DNA of 64,000 bases from Erinaceus europaeus (lineage: Eukaryota; Chordata; Mammalia; Eulipotyphla; Erinaceidae). Both the position numbers and the translations under genes were made by a program. Below the pieces are notes generated by a model, which worked only from the letters and a program-made list of their open reading frames with translations, was not told the DNA's origin and ran no database searches. The stretch spans positions 82,569,452 through 82,633,451 of the forward strand of contig NC_080177.1 of assembly GCF_950295315.1 (NCBI RefSeq), written 5' to 3'. Each line of letters starts with the position of its first letter. The first letter of the stretch is position 1. This document shows, piece by piece, positions 1 to 11,544 of the stretch.

Positions 1-300
1 GACCAGTGTAAGGATCCCGGTTTGAGCCCCTGGCTGGCTCCCCACCTGCAGGGGAGTCGCTTCACAGGTGGTGAAGCAGGTCTGCAGGTGTCTGTCTTTC
101 TCTCCCCCTCTCTGTCTTCCCCTCCTCTCTCCTTTTCTCTCTGTCCTATCCAACAACGAACAACATCAACAATGGCAATAATAATAACCACAAGGAGGCT
201 ACAACAACAAGGGCAACAAAAAGGGGGGAAAATGGCCTCAGGAGCAGTGGATTCATGGTACAGACACTGAGCCCAGCAATAACCCTGGAGGAAAAAAAAA
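1..300 (+). repeat. ERI-type tRNA-derived SINE (long form), cut by window edge
   Basis: The copy begins just upstream of the Pol III B box (degenerate ggtttgagccc), so the A box lies outside the window. The body follows the long-form order: bases ~50-90 with the gcttcacaggtggtgaagcag block, a CT-rich tract to ~150, an AAC/AAT-rich segment, then the cctcaggagcagtggattcatgg-like end and an A-run at ~289-302. It is non-autonomous and is presumably mobilised by L1, given the poly-A tail. Confidence 0.88.
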
Positions 301-302
301 AA

Positions 303-1204
303 ACAGCCTAAGAAGCAGTTTCAACTTAGTTTTTATTTCAAATGACTCCAACTTGCCTACTATCTCTGTCTCCAAAATCAGGAAAGAAGTCGGTTTTATA
401 CTTACTCGCTAAGTTCCTTTTTTTTTTTTAGCTGCAAGCCTCAGGGAAGCCTAATTAAAAGTGTTAGCTGTTACAAAATAATTTCTCTTTGTTTGACCTT
501 GTAAGAGCCCCAGGATTTTGAACGTGGAGGACTGTAGTAAGAAGATAGTTGTACTTCTTCAAATTATTGTTGTTTGATCTCATTCTTCATATATTTTCAT
601 ACTTAGAAATTAGATTTCTCTTTAGACAGTTTTTTTTCCATACATGCTCAACCACAACCAAAGGGAAGTGAATATTCTGATGGAAACTGAATGTTACATA
701 TGAAACCGCTTTTCATAAGAATGACTAGGTGTCCACGTTGCTGGCTGCCAAAATCATCTAGGGGTAAATTTGAAGTCTTGAAGTGCTCAAGGATTCCTCC
801 AAGCGAGGACAAAATTGTCTGTAATTGCAATCAGAGGATACAAGAATTGAGCATCGCAGTATGTTGTAATTTTTTAAGACTCCCAATCATTTATCAAAGT
901 GCTGCTTTGTGTGAAACATTTGGACCCATCCTCTCACATACAGTTGCCCATGGAATGGTCACGGATTTATATAGTGCCATACACATGGGGGTGGGGTGGG
1001 GTTCAACTTGACCAAGACCAGACCACATGGTTGTGAACTGGCAGGATTTAGATTCAAAACAGAGTATCCAACCCTAGAGAGACGAAACCAATCATATGTT
1101 AAGAGTTCTCTCTTTTTTTGTGGGGTTCAGAGGCACCTGGAAAATTTTAGTTAATTGTTGTAGAAGAGAAACACAAAAATGTAGCATTTCTTTCTTTTTA
1201 TTTT
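303..1204. other. Unique sequence, nothing recognised
   Basis: There is no repeat or exon signature that I recognise. Open frames at 691-1011 (+) and 648-830 (-) overlap on opposite strands, have no familiar motif and lack splice or initiation context, so I do not call them genes. Confidence 0.5.
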
Positions 1205-1418
1205 ATTTTATTTTATCTCTGCTTTTTGGATAAAGACGGCCAGAAATCGGGAAGGAAGGGTATATTAGAAGGAGAGAGGCAGAGAGATACCTGCAACACT
1301 GCTTCACTACTTGCAAAGCTTCTCCCCCCCACCACCGCAGGTGGGGACCAGGGACTTAGAACCCAGGTTTTGAGCATTGTAACATGTGCTCAACCAGGTG
1401 AGTCACCACCCAAAACGT
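1205..1418 (-). repeat. tRNA-derived SINE (short form), degenerate
   Basis: On the minus strand it reads the short-form order: cacctggttgagc-like A-box region at the high-coordinate end, a B-box-like segment, the cacctgcagg block, a CT-rich tract and an ATAAAATAAAA tail at ~1200-1215. Several substitutions make it an old copy. Confidence 0.75.
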
Positions 1419-1419
1419 A

Positions 1420-2050
1420 GCATTTCAGCACCATCCTTGTTCCTGATGCTTCTGGTGTGATGATCACAGTTGACAACTGTGGTTAACAATAGTAAAAATT
1501 ACAACTTTTAGTTACTGTTACTCAGAAGCACTGGCTGACTTTCAAAATCACCATTATTTTAATTGATTTGACGTCAGTTTAGTTTTATACACTTTCAGGG
1601 TTGTTGTTTCCCATCTACACATTTATCTAAGATCATCCCACTCACCAGCACAGTTCCAGTGGTGGTGGGAGTGTGACCCAGTATTCATGAAATGCAATAT
1701 GCTTACGTTAGGACATCCTTAAGCAAAGTCAGTGACGTGTTCAACATTAACTGCTTAACTGAGTGTCCTCGAAAATACAATGTAGGTTCAATTGGGTCAG
1801 CTTATGTCCAAGGTAATTAGTAAGTCTTTTATCAAACTCCTCCTCTTCTTGCTGACATACTGGATACCAGTTGGTCGACCTGAACACACTCCTTGATTCT
1901 TGTAAGATGATGCTGGCGTTATGCTGAACCGAGTAATGCATAGCAAGTGATAGTTCCTAATAGTTGCCGGATAGCTAGACAACTGTAAGCATGGGATTTA
2001 CTCCATCGTCATTCTTGGGGAATTAGTTAAGACTGTGTCACCCACCTTTT
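1420..2050. other. Unique sequence, nothing recognised
   Basis: No repeat family is recognisable. Short overlapping minus-strand frames (1747-1982) have no family resemblance. Confidence 0.45.
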
Positions 2051-2054
2051 TGAT

Positions 2055-2155
2055 TTTTAATTTTTTTCTTGGGGGGGCAGTTTAACGGTTTGCAAAACAG
2101 TTGCCACATGGGTAAACTTTCTTGTCTCCCTCTGGTAGGTATCTGCAAAACATTC
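2055..2155 (-). repeat. Fragment of an interspersed repeat shared with 8845-9100 and 39925-40250
   Basis: It contains the ggtatctgcaaaacattc-type motif that recurs, slightly changed, near 8925, 40010 and elsewhere. This looks like a dispersed family, possibly an L1-related 3' end. I cannot name it. Confidence 0.4.
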
Positions 2156-2159
2156 ATGG

Positions 2160-2425
2160 CGGCTAGGTTGTGGCTTAGCTGGTGGAGCTTACATATCACT
2201 CTGCACAAGGACCTGGGTGCCAGCCCTCATCTCTATTTTATGAGTGGTGAGCTAGTACTGCAGGTGTCTCTCTCTGTACCTATCTCCCTCTTTCCTCTCA
2301 ATTTCTTTCTATCTAAAAGAAAAGAGAAAGGGAACACATGGCCACCAGAAGTGGTGGATTCATTCCTGCAGGCACCACATCTCAGCAATACACCTGGCGG
2401 CAATAACATAGAAGAAGGAAAATAC
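2160..2425 (+). repeat. tRNA-derived SINE, old diverged copy
   Basis: It keeps the SINE order (ctggtggagcttacat head, gcacaaggacctggg, ctgcaggtgtctctct, pyrimidine tract, agtggtggattcattcctgcaggcacc end) but is strongly diverged throughout. Confidence 0.7.
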
Positions 2426-2436
2426 TGTTAACTGAA

Positions 2437-2690
2437 GGGAGTCGGGCAGTAGTGCAATGGGTTAAACGCATGTGGCACAAAGTGTAAGGATCTGGGTTCA
2501 AGCCCCCCGGCTCCCCACCTGCAGGGGAGTCGCTTCCCAGGCGGTGAAGCAGGTCTGCAGGTGTCTGTCTTTCTCTCCTCTCTGTCTTCCCCTCCTCTCT
2601 CCATGTCTCTCTGTCCTATCCAACAACGACATCAGTAACAACAACAATGAGAAACAACAAGGGCAACAAAAGGGAAAATAAATTTTAAAA
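2437..2690 (+). repeat. ERI-type SINE (long form)
   Basis: The head runs gggagtcgggcagtagtgca, the B box is gggttcaagcc, and the ctgcaggggagtcgcttc block, pyrimidine tract and gggcaacaaaaggga 3' segment follow. Flanks tgttaactgaa (before) and tgttaaatgaa (after) look like an imperfect TSD. Confidence 0.88.
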
Positions 2691-3189
2691 TGTTGTTAAA
2701 TGAACGTTCTCTGTAATGTAAAGATGATGAAAACGATCCCCATCAAACTGAATTTTTTTAGATCAGTGAGGATGGGATGATAACAAGTAGACCAATAGAG
2801 TGAACGTGCTTCCAGAAACATTCGCAGAGTTATCATCATACTAAAGCTCAAAGTTTTTGTATACATGAATCTGTAATGATAGCTCATAAGTTACAGGACC
2901 CCTAGAAATAAAATAGCTCGACACTCTGTTAAGGTACGTCTTTGAGACACACACTGCGATTCCCATTCTGGTGTGAGAAGCCCACTGGAGGCAGCACACC
3001 GTAGCACGAGTTCTGTAAACACTGTGAATCTTTCTGTGACCCAGACTCACCAGCCTCACTAGAGCTTGCTGAGAGGAAGATGGTGTCACGTCCTCAGGCA
3101 TTCTGTGAGTTATATGATTTGAACTCTGGTTTGGTGGTAGTTCTTAGAGACTTCATTCACAATCTCCTCTCATTTCAAATTAAATTTAC
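2691..3189. other. Unique sequence, nothing recognised
   Basis: No repeat signature is seen. Minus-strand frames here (2696-2887, 2841-3101) have no recognisable motif. Confidence 0.45.
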
Positions 3190-3392
3190 AGGCAAGAGGG
3201 CCAGGCATTGGCACACTTGGTTAAGCGCACAAGTTACAGTGCACAAAGACCCAGGTTCAACCCCCTGGTCCCCACCTGCAGAGGGAAGCTTCATGAGTGG
3301 TGGAGCAGTGCTGTCTCTCTCTCTCTTTCTCTCGGTCACCTTATCTCTCCTTATCTCTCACTCTCCTTTCTTTCTTTCTCTCTCTGTATATG

Positions 3393-3432
<40 letters not shown>

Positions 3433-3485
3433 CCTTTCTCCTCTCAATTTCTCTCATTTCTATCCAATAAATAAAGTAACTTTTA
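3190..3485 (+). repeat. Short-form tRNA SINE with internal (TA)n expansion
   Basis: The head is ccaggcattggcacacttggttaagc, the B-box region is caggttcaacccc, and it has the hedgehog short-form pyrimidine body and an ATCCAATAAATAAA end. A (TA)n run at about 3397-3430 interrupts the pyrimidine tract. Confidence 0.85.
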
Positions 3486-3747
3486 AAAATGTAAAGGCAA
3501 TGGATGTAGTCTTGATTCAAAGATAGCTTATTATTATAGTGATACTACAGGTCCATTTGTGACTGAGAAGCACCAAAAATACATACTGAAATTAAGATTT
3601 ATAGTGGCATGGGAAATACATTTATAACAGCCTAATCCGTAGAAAAAAACATGAAAGCAAATGCAGATAAACAAATGGGATTCCCACACTCTTCCAATAT
3701 GCAAAGCGATTTCCACCTTTGTAAGTATGTAGGCATTTAGTGTCACA

Positions 3748-3957
3748 GGGGACAGGAGGTGGTGATGCACCTGGTTGAGAGCACATGTTACAATGCACAA
3801 GGACACAGGTTCGAGCCACCGTTCCCCACCTGCAGGGGGAAAGTTTTGTGAGTGATGAAGCAGGCCTTCAGGTGTCTCTCTGTCCCTCTCAAACTCTCTC
3901 TCCCCTCTCATTTAATGGCTGTCTCTATCCAATAAATAAATAAAGATAATAAAAAAA
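3748..3957 (+). repeat. Short-form tRNA SINE
   Basis: It shows gaggtggtgatgcacctggttgag, B box caggttcgagcc, cacctgcagggggaaag, a pyrimidine tract and a tail of tatccaataaataaataaag. It is a fairly intact member. Confidence 0.88.
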
Positions 3958-4009
3958 TTAGTGTCATTAAAAGCAAGAGTTGAAATATATAGTTGCATGG
4001 CTTCACTGG

Positions 4010-5797
4010 TTACAACTCCACACAGTTCTTGCCACCCAATCTCCATATCCCATCCCCTCCCCTGATAGCTTTCCCATTCTCTAGCCCTCTGGGAGCATGG
4101 ACCCAGGGTCCTTGTGGGTTGCAGAGGGTGGGAGGTCTGGCTTCTATAATTGCTTCCCCGCTGAGCATGGACGTTGACTGGTCGGTCCATACCACCAGTC
4201 TGCCTCTCTCTTTCCCTAGTAGGGTGGGTCTCTGGGGAAGCGGAGCTCCAGGACACATTGGTGGGGTCTTCAGTCCAGGGAAGCCTGGCCAGCATCCTGA
4301 TGGCATCTGGAACCTGGTGGCTGAAAAGAGAGTTAACATACAAAGCCAAACAAATTGTTGAACAATCATGGACCCAAAGGTTGGAACAGTGGAGATGAAG
4401 TGTTAGGGGGGTACTCACTGAAAACTCTAGTGCACTTCTGCTTTCAGGTATATATTTTCCCTGGTTTATGGATACCTGTGAACATATGCTCTATCTCCTG
4501 GAACCTGGTGTATATCTAGGTTTTGGGACTTTGTTGGGAAGTGAATCACCTGGAATGGAATTAGAGAATACTATGAAAGGAAAGATCTCACCGGAGTGAT
4601 GAAGCTGAAGGGTTGTCATTCCACACATGAAGTCTCTGGACACAGTCTGAAGTGAAGCATGCTGGGGTGGCAGTCGTTGCTTTGATTAGGTTGCAATCAG
4701 CAGATGCAATATTATTTGATAAGAATTGGGAGAAGCATACGGGAAAGTAGGCCCTATCCTAGGGTCCCAGGAAGGCGGGAAGTTTAGGGTCTATAGTGGA
4801 AATGTGAGGTTCCTGCTGTCTTAGGGTTCAAGAAGACAATGGATAGTTACTGTTATCACATTATTTGGTACTTGGGTTAACTTTGAAAAGTCCCTTTGTT
4901 AGACATGCAATCTATTTTTCCCCCTCTCATATTAATTAGTGATTTATATGACTACAATTTAATAGGTGTATACATAAATACCATTCCTATCACCAAGAGA
5001 TTGTGTCCCATCCCACCCACCCCCACCCCCCACGGGCGCAGGAAGCTGCATGTCCACCCTCCTGCTCACCACAAGGTTTTTACTTTGGTGCCCTACTTTC
5101 AATTTAGTCATATCCTGCCTTTAGTTTCCCTTTCTGATCTTCTTAGTCAACTTGATGAGTAGGATCATCCCTTACTCATCTTTATCTTTCTGACTTAGCT
5201 CACTTAACATAATTCCTTCTAGCTCTGACCAAGATGGGTCAGAGAAGGTGGGGTCATTGTTCTTGATAGCTGCATAGTATTCCATTGTGTATATAGACCA
5301 CAGCTTTCTCAGCCACTCATCTGTTTTTGGGCACCTGGGTTGCTTCCAGGTTTTAGCTATTATGAATTGTGCTGCTATGAACATAGGAGTACACACCTCT
5401 TTTTGGTTGGGTGTTATGGAGTCCTTGGGGTATATCCCCAGGAGAGGAATTACTGGATCATATGGAAGGTCCATGTCTAGCCTTCTGAGAGTTTTCCAGA
5501 CTGCTCTCCACAGAGGCCGTACCAATTTACATTCCCACCAGCAGTGGAAAGGGTTCCTCTGTCCCCACAGCCTCTCCAGCATTTGTTGCTGCTATCCTTT
5601 TTGATGTATGCCATTCTTAAGGAGTGAGGTGGTATCTCAATGTTGTCTTTATTTGCATTTCTCTTACAATCAGTGACACGGAGCATTTTTTCATATGTCT
5701 GTTAGCCTTTTGGATCTCCTCTGGAGTGAATGTTCTGTTCATATCCTCTGCCCATTTTTGGATGGAGTCATTTTCCTTTTTGGTGCTAAGTTTGCTG
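4010..5797 (-). mobile_element. Hedgehog-lineage L1, 3' arm (ORF2 C-terminus plus 3' UTR)
   Basis: Read on the minus strand, 5797 to ~5172 encodes the end of L1 ORF2. Frames at 5617-5871 and 5172-5582 include the L1 hallmarks CWWECK, IPLLGIYPK, MFIAAQF, IAKTWKQP and YTMEYYAAIKN, ending SELSQKDKDE-stop. About 1.2 kb of 3' UTR follows toward 4010, matching the other L1 3' ends in the window. The frame is broken between the two segments, so the copy is dead. It pairs with the inverted arm at 5798-6424. The usual A-rich tail is not evident at the 3' boundary. Confidence 0.9.
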
Positions 5798-6424
5798 AGA
5801 ACCATACAAAAGATCAAATGTTGGTTCTTTGAAAGATTAAACAAAATTGACAAACCCCTAGGTAGACTCACTAAACAAAAAAGGGAGAAGACTCAAATTC
5901 ATAGAATTGTAAAGGATAGAGAAGATATCACAACTGACACCACAGAAATCCAGAAAATCATGAGAAATTTCTATGAATAAGTATATGCCACCAAGCTAGA
6001 AAATCTGGAAGAAATGGAAGAAGTCCTAGAAGCATATGCCCTTCCAAAACTGAACCAAGAAGAACTACAAAATCTAAATGCACCAATCACAGACAAAGAA
6101 ATCGAAACCGTTATTAAGAATCTCCCCAACAACAAAAGTCCTGGACCAGATGGCTTCACAAATGAATTCTACAAAACCTTCAGGAAACAGTTAGTACCCA
6201 TACTTCCAAAGCTTTCCATAAGATCTAAGAAACAGGATCATTCCCTTCCACTTTCTATGAAGCCAAAATCACCCTGATACCAAAAGCAGATAGGGACACA
6301 ACAAAAAAGGAAAACTACAGACCAGTATCTCTGATGAACATAGATGCCAAAATATTAAACAAGATCTTGGCCAACTGGATACAGCAGCATATCAAAAAAA
6401 TTGTTCATCACAACCAATTGGGAT
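5798..6424 (+). mobile_element. Same L1, inverted 5' arm (ORF2 pre-RT and early RT)
   Basis: The plus-strand translation gives the L1 ORF2 segment [16 protein letters not shown], then in a second frame [20 protein letters not shown] and [12 protein letters not shown], the L1 RT motif 0/1 region, continuing to the assembly gap. Orientation flips relative to 4010-5797. The sense 5' end abuts the junction and the sense 3' end faces outward, as expected for a twin-primed inversion. Stop codons and frameshifts interrupt it. Confidence 0.88.
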
Positions 6425-6624
6425 NNNNNNNNNNNNNNNNNNNNNNNNNNNNNNNNNNNNNNNNNNNNNNNNNNNNNNNNNNNNNNNNNNNNNNNNNNNN
6501 NNNNNNNNNNNNNNNNNNNNNNNNNNNNNNNNNNNNNNNNNNNNNNNNNNNNNNNNNNNNNNNNNNNNNNNNNNNNNNNNNNNNNNNNNNNNNNNNNNNN
6601 NNNNNNNNNNNNNNNNNNNNNNNN
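6425..6624. other. Assembly gap (200 N)
   Basis: Exactly 200 unknown bases, possibly a placeholder rather than a measured length. Left flank is L1, right flank is the interior of an ERV LTR, so the gap hides at least the L1 end and the other part of the LTR. Confidence 0.99.
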
Positions 6625-6917
6625 TTGAGGACATTAAAGGGCACTGCTAGGAGTGTGTGATAAGGTATGTTCTCCTCTGTGAACTTTGAGTAAGTGAATC
6701 TTAAGGTAGGCGGCCATGTGGATAAGTTAATGGAGGGAAGTATTGGGGTTTCTGTGGGCTTGAGAGACTAACAAGGCAAGCTTAGTCTGGGAGACTTTTT
6801 CCCTCTTGGCTCACCTCTATGATGAGAGAGACTTACCAGTGGGGTGTCTATCCAGACCCCCATCCAAGGATGGGAGAGCTCCCCCATGCTCTACCAAGCT
6901 ATCACATAGTCCCAACA
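6625..6917 (-). mobile_element. ERV LTR, partial (family of 47715-48390)
   Basis: It aligns by eye with the 48098-48390 part of the intact solo LTR: shared ttgaggacat, gggcactgctaggagtgtgtg, gtaggcggccatgtgg and the terminal catagtcccaaca. On the minus strand it starts TGTTGGGACTATGTG, so this is the U3 end. The R-U5 part falls in the gap. It is an old endogenous LTR with no coding content. Confidence 0.85.
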
Positions 6918-7694
6918 GGGGAGAAACAGCAAAGCATAACACGGTGTTATGTTTGTGCTGTCCATGGCATTTCCCTCAGGTTCCAGGGACTGACCTCAGG
7001 ACTTCACACATGATAAGGAATATATTCTACCTGCTGCATTTTTCTCCCAACCCCAGAAAGGTGAGTTTATTGATAGATATTGTGCATGGTAATCACAAAG
7101 AAGAATCCACAAATCAAGGTGTAGCTGCCTTATAAGAGAAAGTTGTAACAGTGTTCTCTGGGTGAGCAAAGATAAAACAGGAAGGAAATCATAGTGTTTA
7201 CAAGAAGCATCATGTTTTATTGGCCATATTAGTCTTACTTTTCAGTACAGAAATTGGCTTTCTGGGAGTTGTAAACGTTGCTGAAGTGACTGTATGATTA
7301 TAAAACACACACACACACACAATGTGCTCAGTATTTTTTTTTAATTTCAGATAATATTTCATTGAGCAACTTATGTCCTCTTAAAAGAGAAGAAATGTAA
7401 CGATGGATATAATAGCACATTTAGCAACAACAACAGTTACGAATGCCATAAGAAAGAAGAAAGTTAAAAGTTCATTCTTCTGTTCCATTTAATGAAGAAT
7501 GACCACTCATAGATTTTTTTTAACATATTTAACTGCATCTTTTGTCTTTATTTGGGTATTTTCCTAATTCGCTTGCAGTGTTACTAGTTGTAAGATTTTA
7601 ACTCGATAAATACATGACCATTTGCAATATTGGCCTTTCAATTTTTATTTATTGATATAAAATTTATTTGAGGAAGCCAGCTAGAAAAGCGCCA
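6918..7694. other. Unique sequence with (CA)n
   Basis: Apart from a (CA)n run at ~7303-7320, no repeat or coding signature is recognised. Confidence 0.45.
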
Positions 7695-7885
7695 GGGGGG
7701 TCGCTTCACAGGCGGTGAAGCAGGTCTGCAGGTGTCTGTCTTTCTCTCCCCCCCTCTGTCTTCCCCTCCTCTCTCCATTTCTCTCTGTCCTATCCAACAA
7801 CAACGACAACAATAAAAACAGTGATAATAACTGCAATAATAAAACAACAAGGGCAACAAAAGGGAATAAATACATTTTTAAAAAT
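7695..7885 (+). repeat. ERI-type SINE (long form), 5'-truncated
   Basis: It starts directly in the ggtcgcttcacaggcggtg block, so both Pol III boxes are missing, and then runs through the pyrimidine and AAC/AAT segments to an AATAAATAC tail. Confidence 0.87.
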
Positions 7886-8594
7886 CCACATAAAAAAAAA
7901 TAAAAAGAAAAGAAAAGAAATGCACCAGACAGACAGTTCTAACTCCTCAGCTTGGGAAAGGCCGTAGTCAAATGTTATTACACCATTTTAAGTTAATTTT
8001 CTACTTAATTAGGGCCGCTTCATTCAGGAACAGTGATCTGACATTCATTTTGTTTTCTGAATGAAGATGAAATATGAGCTTAAAAATTGTGCAGCCTGTC
8101 ATCTTTATCTCAGATGAGGCAATCTCCCTGTACAACATTAGCTGTAGCTTTATCAAGATGCCTGATGATATCATCGATCTTTTGTCTCCATAAAATAATT
8201 TAAGAACATAAGGATCCATTTCTTTCTGTACAAAACGCTCTTTGAAAGGTTTCACTTCTTCTGATTCAACCAGGAAGTTCTACATAAAGTGTGTATGTGA
8301 GTTGCAAATACATTATGCAAGGTAAAGAAGGGAACAAAGAGCACGGTGTGCAGAACAACATGATTCTGGACAGTCTTGACATTATTTCAGATGATTAACT
8401 TATTAGTTAATTAGCTAAAGGAATGAGAGAAAGAGAGAGGAGGAGGAAGACTGGAGCCTTGCTATGTCATATGCAATGCCAAGTACTAATAAGCTGGGGT
8501 CATACACTTGCAAGTAGGAGTACCACTGGAGATCAGTGCCTACAAGAAAAATCTACCACTCCTAGTGGCCATTTTCCTTTTAAAATTATGTTTT
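7886..8594. other. Unique sequence, nothing recognised
   Basis: A minus-strand frame of 84 codons (8001-8255) has no recognisable motif and no supporting context. No repeat was identified. Confidence 0.4.
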
Positions 8595-8733
8595 TTAAAT
8601 CTATTTATTTATTATGATACAGACAGAGAGAGATAGGGTAGAAAGGGGGAGAGAAAAAAATCATACCTACAGCCTGGTGAGAATTGGGGACTAGTTGCCA
8701 ATGGCAACTTGTATAGTATACTTTAGTCTTTGT

Positions 8734-8770
<37 letters not shown>
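8595..8770 (-). repeat. Degenerate SINE fragment with (TC)n
   Basis: The ctatttatttattatgatacagacagagagag and gggggagagaaa stretches resemble the reverse complement of a short-form SINE tail and pyrimidine tract. A (TC)n run lies at ~8738-8766. Assignment is weak. Confidence 0.4.
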
Positions 8771-8844
8771 GTCCCAATTGTGCCATATCTTTATTAGAGA
8801 GACCATAAAAGGCTGTTTATGTAGGTATAATTTTTCTTTCTCAA

Positions 8845-9100
8845 TAATAGTTTTATTGAGAGGTTAATAGTTTATACTATAGTTATTGGTACATGAGTCC
8901 AATCTCATCTCCCTGTGATAGATGTCTATAAAACGTTCTCATCTTTAATTTAGGCCCCTTTTCCATCATATAGTAGGCACTCAGTTTGTCGGGGCTGTAT
9001 TTGTCTGTGATGAACTGCTTCTCTGAGACACGGTTCTGGAAAGTAACATTCCGTGTTCCCTTGGAATCACCTATTTGCCTCTACTTTCCACCTTAAATAA
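8845..9100 (-). repeat. Unnamed interspersed repeat, possibly L1-related
   Basis: It shares gatagatgtctataaaac-type sequence and surrounding order with 39925-40250 (gatgggtgtctataaaacatt). The same motif occurs at ~2145. The family is not named. Confidence 0.45.
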
Positions 9101-9718
9101 AATTGATTATTTTTATGTGATGTCAACTTTTACCTGGGGTTTCCTTTATCTGCTTTGCAAGCAGACTCTGGTCTAGCTGACTCCATGCAATCCATGTGCG
9201 ATGTGATCTAATTCTACCTTTGTCAGATACATTCTGGCCAGGCAAATATGTTTTGTCAAAAATGCTTGATACAGAACTTGTAAGAGAGTTTACCTGTGAG
9301 TGTGCTTGCTTTGCCATACACTTCAGTGGTGTAAGCTTCAGTTCTGTGGTATCTCTCCCTGTCTGTCCTTGTTTCAATCTGAAAACATCACCTCTGTGTC
9401 ATGAAGTCACAGTAACAATGACAACAACAAAGAAAAATCTTGAATTGATTTTTTTGTTTTATTAAAATCAATGTATCCATTTTATTTATCTACTTGTTAA
9501 AATTATTGCCATTACCCCTGATCAACAATTATATTTTAGAAATATATGTTTTAGTATATAATTGGAAAAAGAATAATTATATACTAGACTTATACCTAGA
9601 ATGAAAACCTTATTTTGTTCTGATTCAAAAAGAATTCATACTTTAAAAAGTTCAAGAAAAATCAAGAGTAGAAAGAAGAATAAACTGCCTTAGAAATTTC
9701 ACCACTCACCACTCACTC
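9101..9718. other. Unique AT-rich sequence
   Basis: Frames at 9123-9377 (-) and 9196-9465 (+) overlap on opposite strands and have no known motif. Nothing else is recognised. Confidence 0.4.
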
Positions 9719-9945
9719 AGGGACCAGGTGATGGCACACCTGGTTGAATGCACACATGACAGTCCACAAGAACCCAGGTTCAAGCCCCCTGTCCCCACCT
9801 GCAGGGAGGAAGCTTTGTAAGTGTTGAATCAGGGCTGCAGGCGTCTCTATTTCTCTCTTCCTCTCGATCTCCCACTCTCCACTCAATTTCTCTGTCTTTA
9901 TCCAAAATAAATACATACATACATACATACATAAAATGTTTTAAA
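9719..9945 (+). repeat. Short-form tRNA SINE
   Basis: Head gggaccaggtgatggcacacctggttg, B box caggttcaagccc, cacctgcaggga block, pyrimidine tract, and a tail of tatccaaaataaatacatac repeats (catacatacatac). Confidence 0.87.
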
Positions 9946-10124
9946 AAGAAGAGAAACATTTCACCTCTCAAAGATGAATTTCATGATAATAGCCTTTTCT
10001 ACGCACGTGTCTGATGTGGCGATCCTAGACACCTGCATGTCTACCTGAAGCAGAGCTGTATTCACCTCAGTTTATATCATTTTTGCTTTTGAATCATGCT
10101 GTCACTTGAATTATGAATACCATT

Positions 10125-10173
10125 CATCAGAAAGGACAGAAATGACACATGCTGGAAAAAATGTGGAGAAAAG

Positions 10174-10209
<36 letters not shown>

Positions 10210-10500
10210 CTGATGGGAGTGTAGAATGGTCCAAACACTGTGGAGAGCAATTTGGGGCCTTACTAGGACTCTAGGAATGGACCTGCCCTATGACCCAGTA
10301 ATTCCTCTCCTGGGGATTTACCCAAAGGAGACAGAAAACACCTGTCGGAAGATTTCTGTGTACTAATATGTTCATGGCAGCACAGTTTGTAATCACCAGA
10401 ACCTGGAAGCAACCCAGATGTCCAACATCAGATGAGTGTTTTAAAAAACGTGGTGTATATTCACAAAGGGATACTACTCAGTATTCTATCATATATATTA
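10125..10500 (+). mobile_element. Old L1 ORF2 3' fragment
   Basis: The plus strand carries the familiar L1 order: tgctggaaaaaatgtggag, ctgctgatgggagtgtagaatgg, ccctatgacccagtaattcc, atggcagcacagtttgtaatc and the final tactactcagtattct. A T-run of about 27 at 10179-10205 interrupts it. It is diverged and broken, and older than the hedgehog 3' UTR copies. Confidence 0.85.
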
Positions 10501-10635
10501 GAAATGTAGGAATTAAAATTTCATATACATAATTTGTTATTCTGTATATTTCTGCCTGATACATTATATTCTCAAGAGATTTTGAATTCCAGAAAAATTC
10601 CACCTACCACTACCATTGTAGTTTATTTATTTTCT

Positions 10636-10965
10636 TTTGCCTCCAAGGTTATTGGTGTCTGCACCACACCATGAATACACTGCTCCTGGAGGCCCTTTTC
10701 CCCCCTTTTGTTGCCCTTGTTCTTTTATCATTGTTGTGGTTATTATTGTTATTAATGTCATTGTTGTTGTATAGGACAGAGAGAAATGGAGAGAGGAGGG
10801 GAAGACAGAGAGGGGGAGAGAAAGATAGACACCTGCAGACCTGCTTCACCACCTGTGAGGTGACCCCTGCAGGTGGGGAGCCAGGGGCTCGAACCGGGAT
10901 CCTTCTGCTGGTCTTTGCACTTTGTGTCATGTGCACTTAACCCGCTGAGCTACTGCCTGACCCCC
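10636..10965 (-). repeat. ERI-type SINE (long form), near full length
   Basis: Reading from 10965 down: head ggggtcaggcagtagctcag, B-box region ggttcgagcccc, the gtgaagcaggtctgcagg block, pyrimidine tract, AAC/AAT segment, and an end of ccaggagcagtg-type sequence with gcctccaaggttattgg on the plus strand. Confidence 0.9.
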
Positions 10966-11035
10966 TGTAGTTTAAATTTTTAGGACCGTTTTCTTTGAAT
11001 ACATGTTTATATATTCATATATGTGTTCATGTGTT

Positions 11036-11037
<2 letters not shown>

Positions 11038-11067
<30 letters not shown>
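11038..11067. repeat. (GT)n microsatellite
   Basis: An uninterrupted run of about 14 GT units. Confidence 0.95.
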
Positions 11068-11069
<2 letters not shown>

Positions 11070-11124
11070 ATAAGCAAAATAAGAATTTCTGAAGATTTCC
11101 ATATTCTAAGAACACATGTCCATC

Positions 11125-11315
11125 TATAAATGTCTGAGGGGAGAGCCTGGCAGGTTGCACATTCAGTTAAGTGCACGTAGTGCTAATCACAAGGACCTAG
11201 GTTCAAGCCCTTATGCCCCACCTTCAGTGGGGGTGCTTCAGCAGATCTGCTGGTGTCTGTATTTCTCTCTCCTGTCTATCTCTCCTTCCCCCCTCAACTT
11301 CTGTGTCCTGCTGGC
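11125..11315 (+). repeat. Short-form tRNA SINE, diverged
   Basis: ctggcaggttgcacattcagttaag head, aaggacctaggttcaagccc B-box region, and a ctgctggtgtctgtatttctctc pyrimidine body. The tail is not clear. Confidence 0.75.
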
Positions 11316-11544
11316 ACAGGAGATTGGTGATGTCCACATGTTTGTAAGTTGTAAAAGCAGGATATATTGTTATTTTTCATTCCAGTTTTCAACTTTTCAT
11401 AAATACAAAACAGATACTTTTTAATTAACTTATATTTCCTTGATAGATATTGGGCAATATTTCAAGTCCATCAAAAAATCATATGTAGTCATTCGTATTG
11501 CTGGTCTGAGGGAGATGAGTGCTCAGAACACAATAAGGCTCAAA

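Noticed and set aside
691..1011. 106-codon Cys-rich plus-strand frame
   Set aside because: Cys spacing fits no domain I know, an opposite-strand frame overlaps it, and nothing around it suggests a gene.
4010..4398. Overlapping frames of more than 110 codons on both strands
   Set aside because: They are chance frames in the GC-rich L1 3' UTR and recur in the same form at other L1 copies, such as 15842-16225 and 53734-54114.
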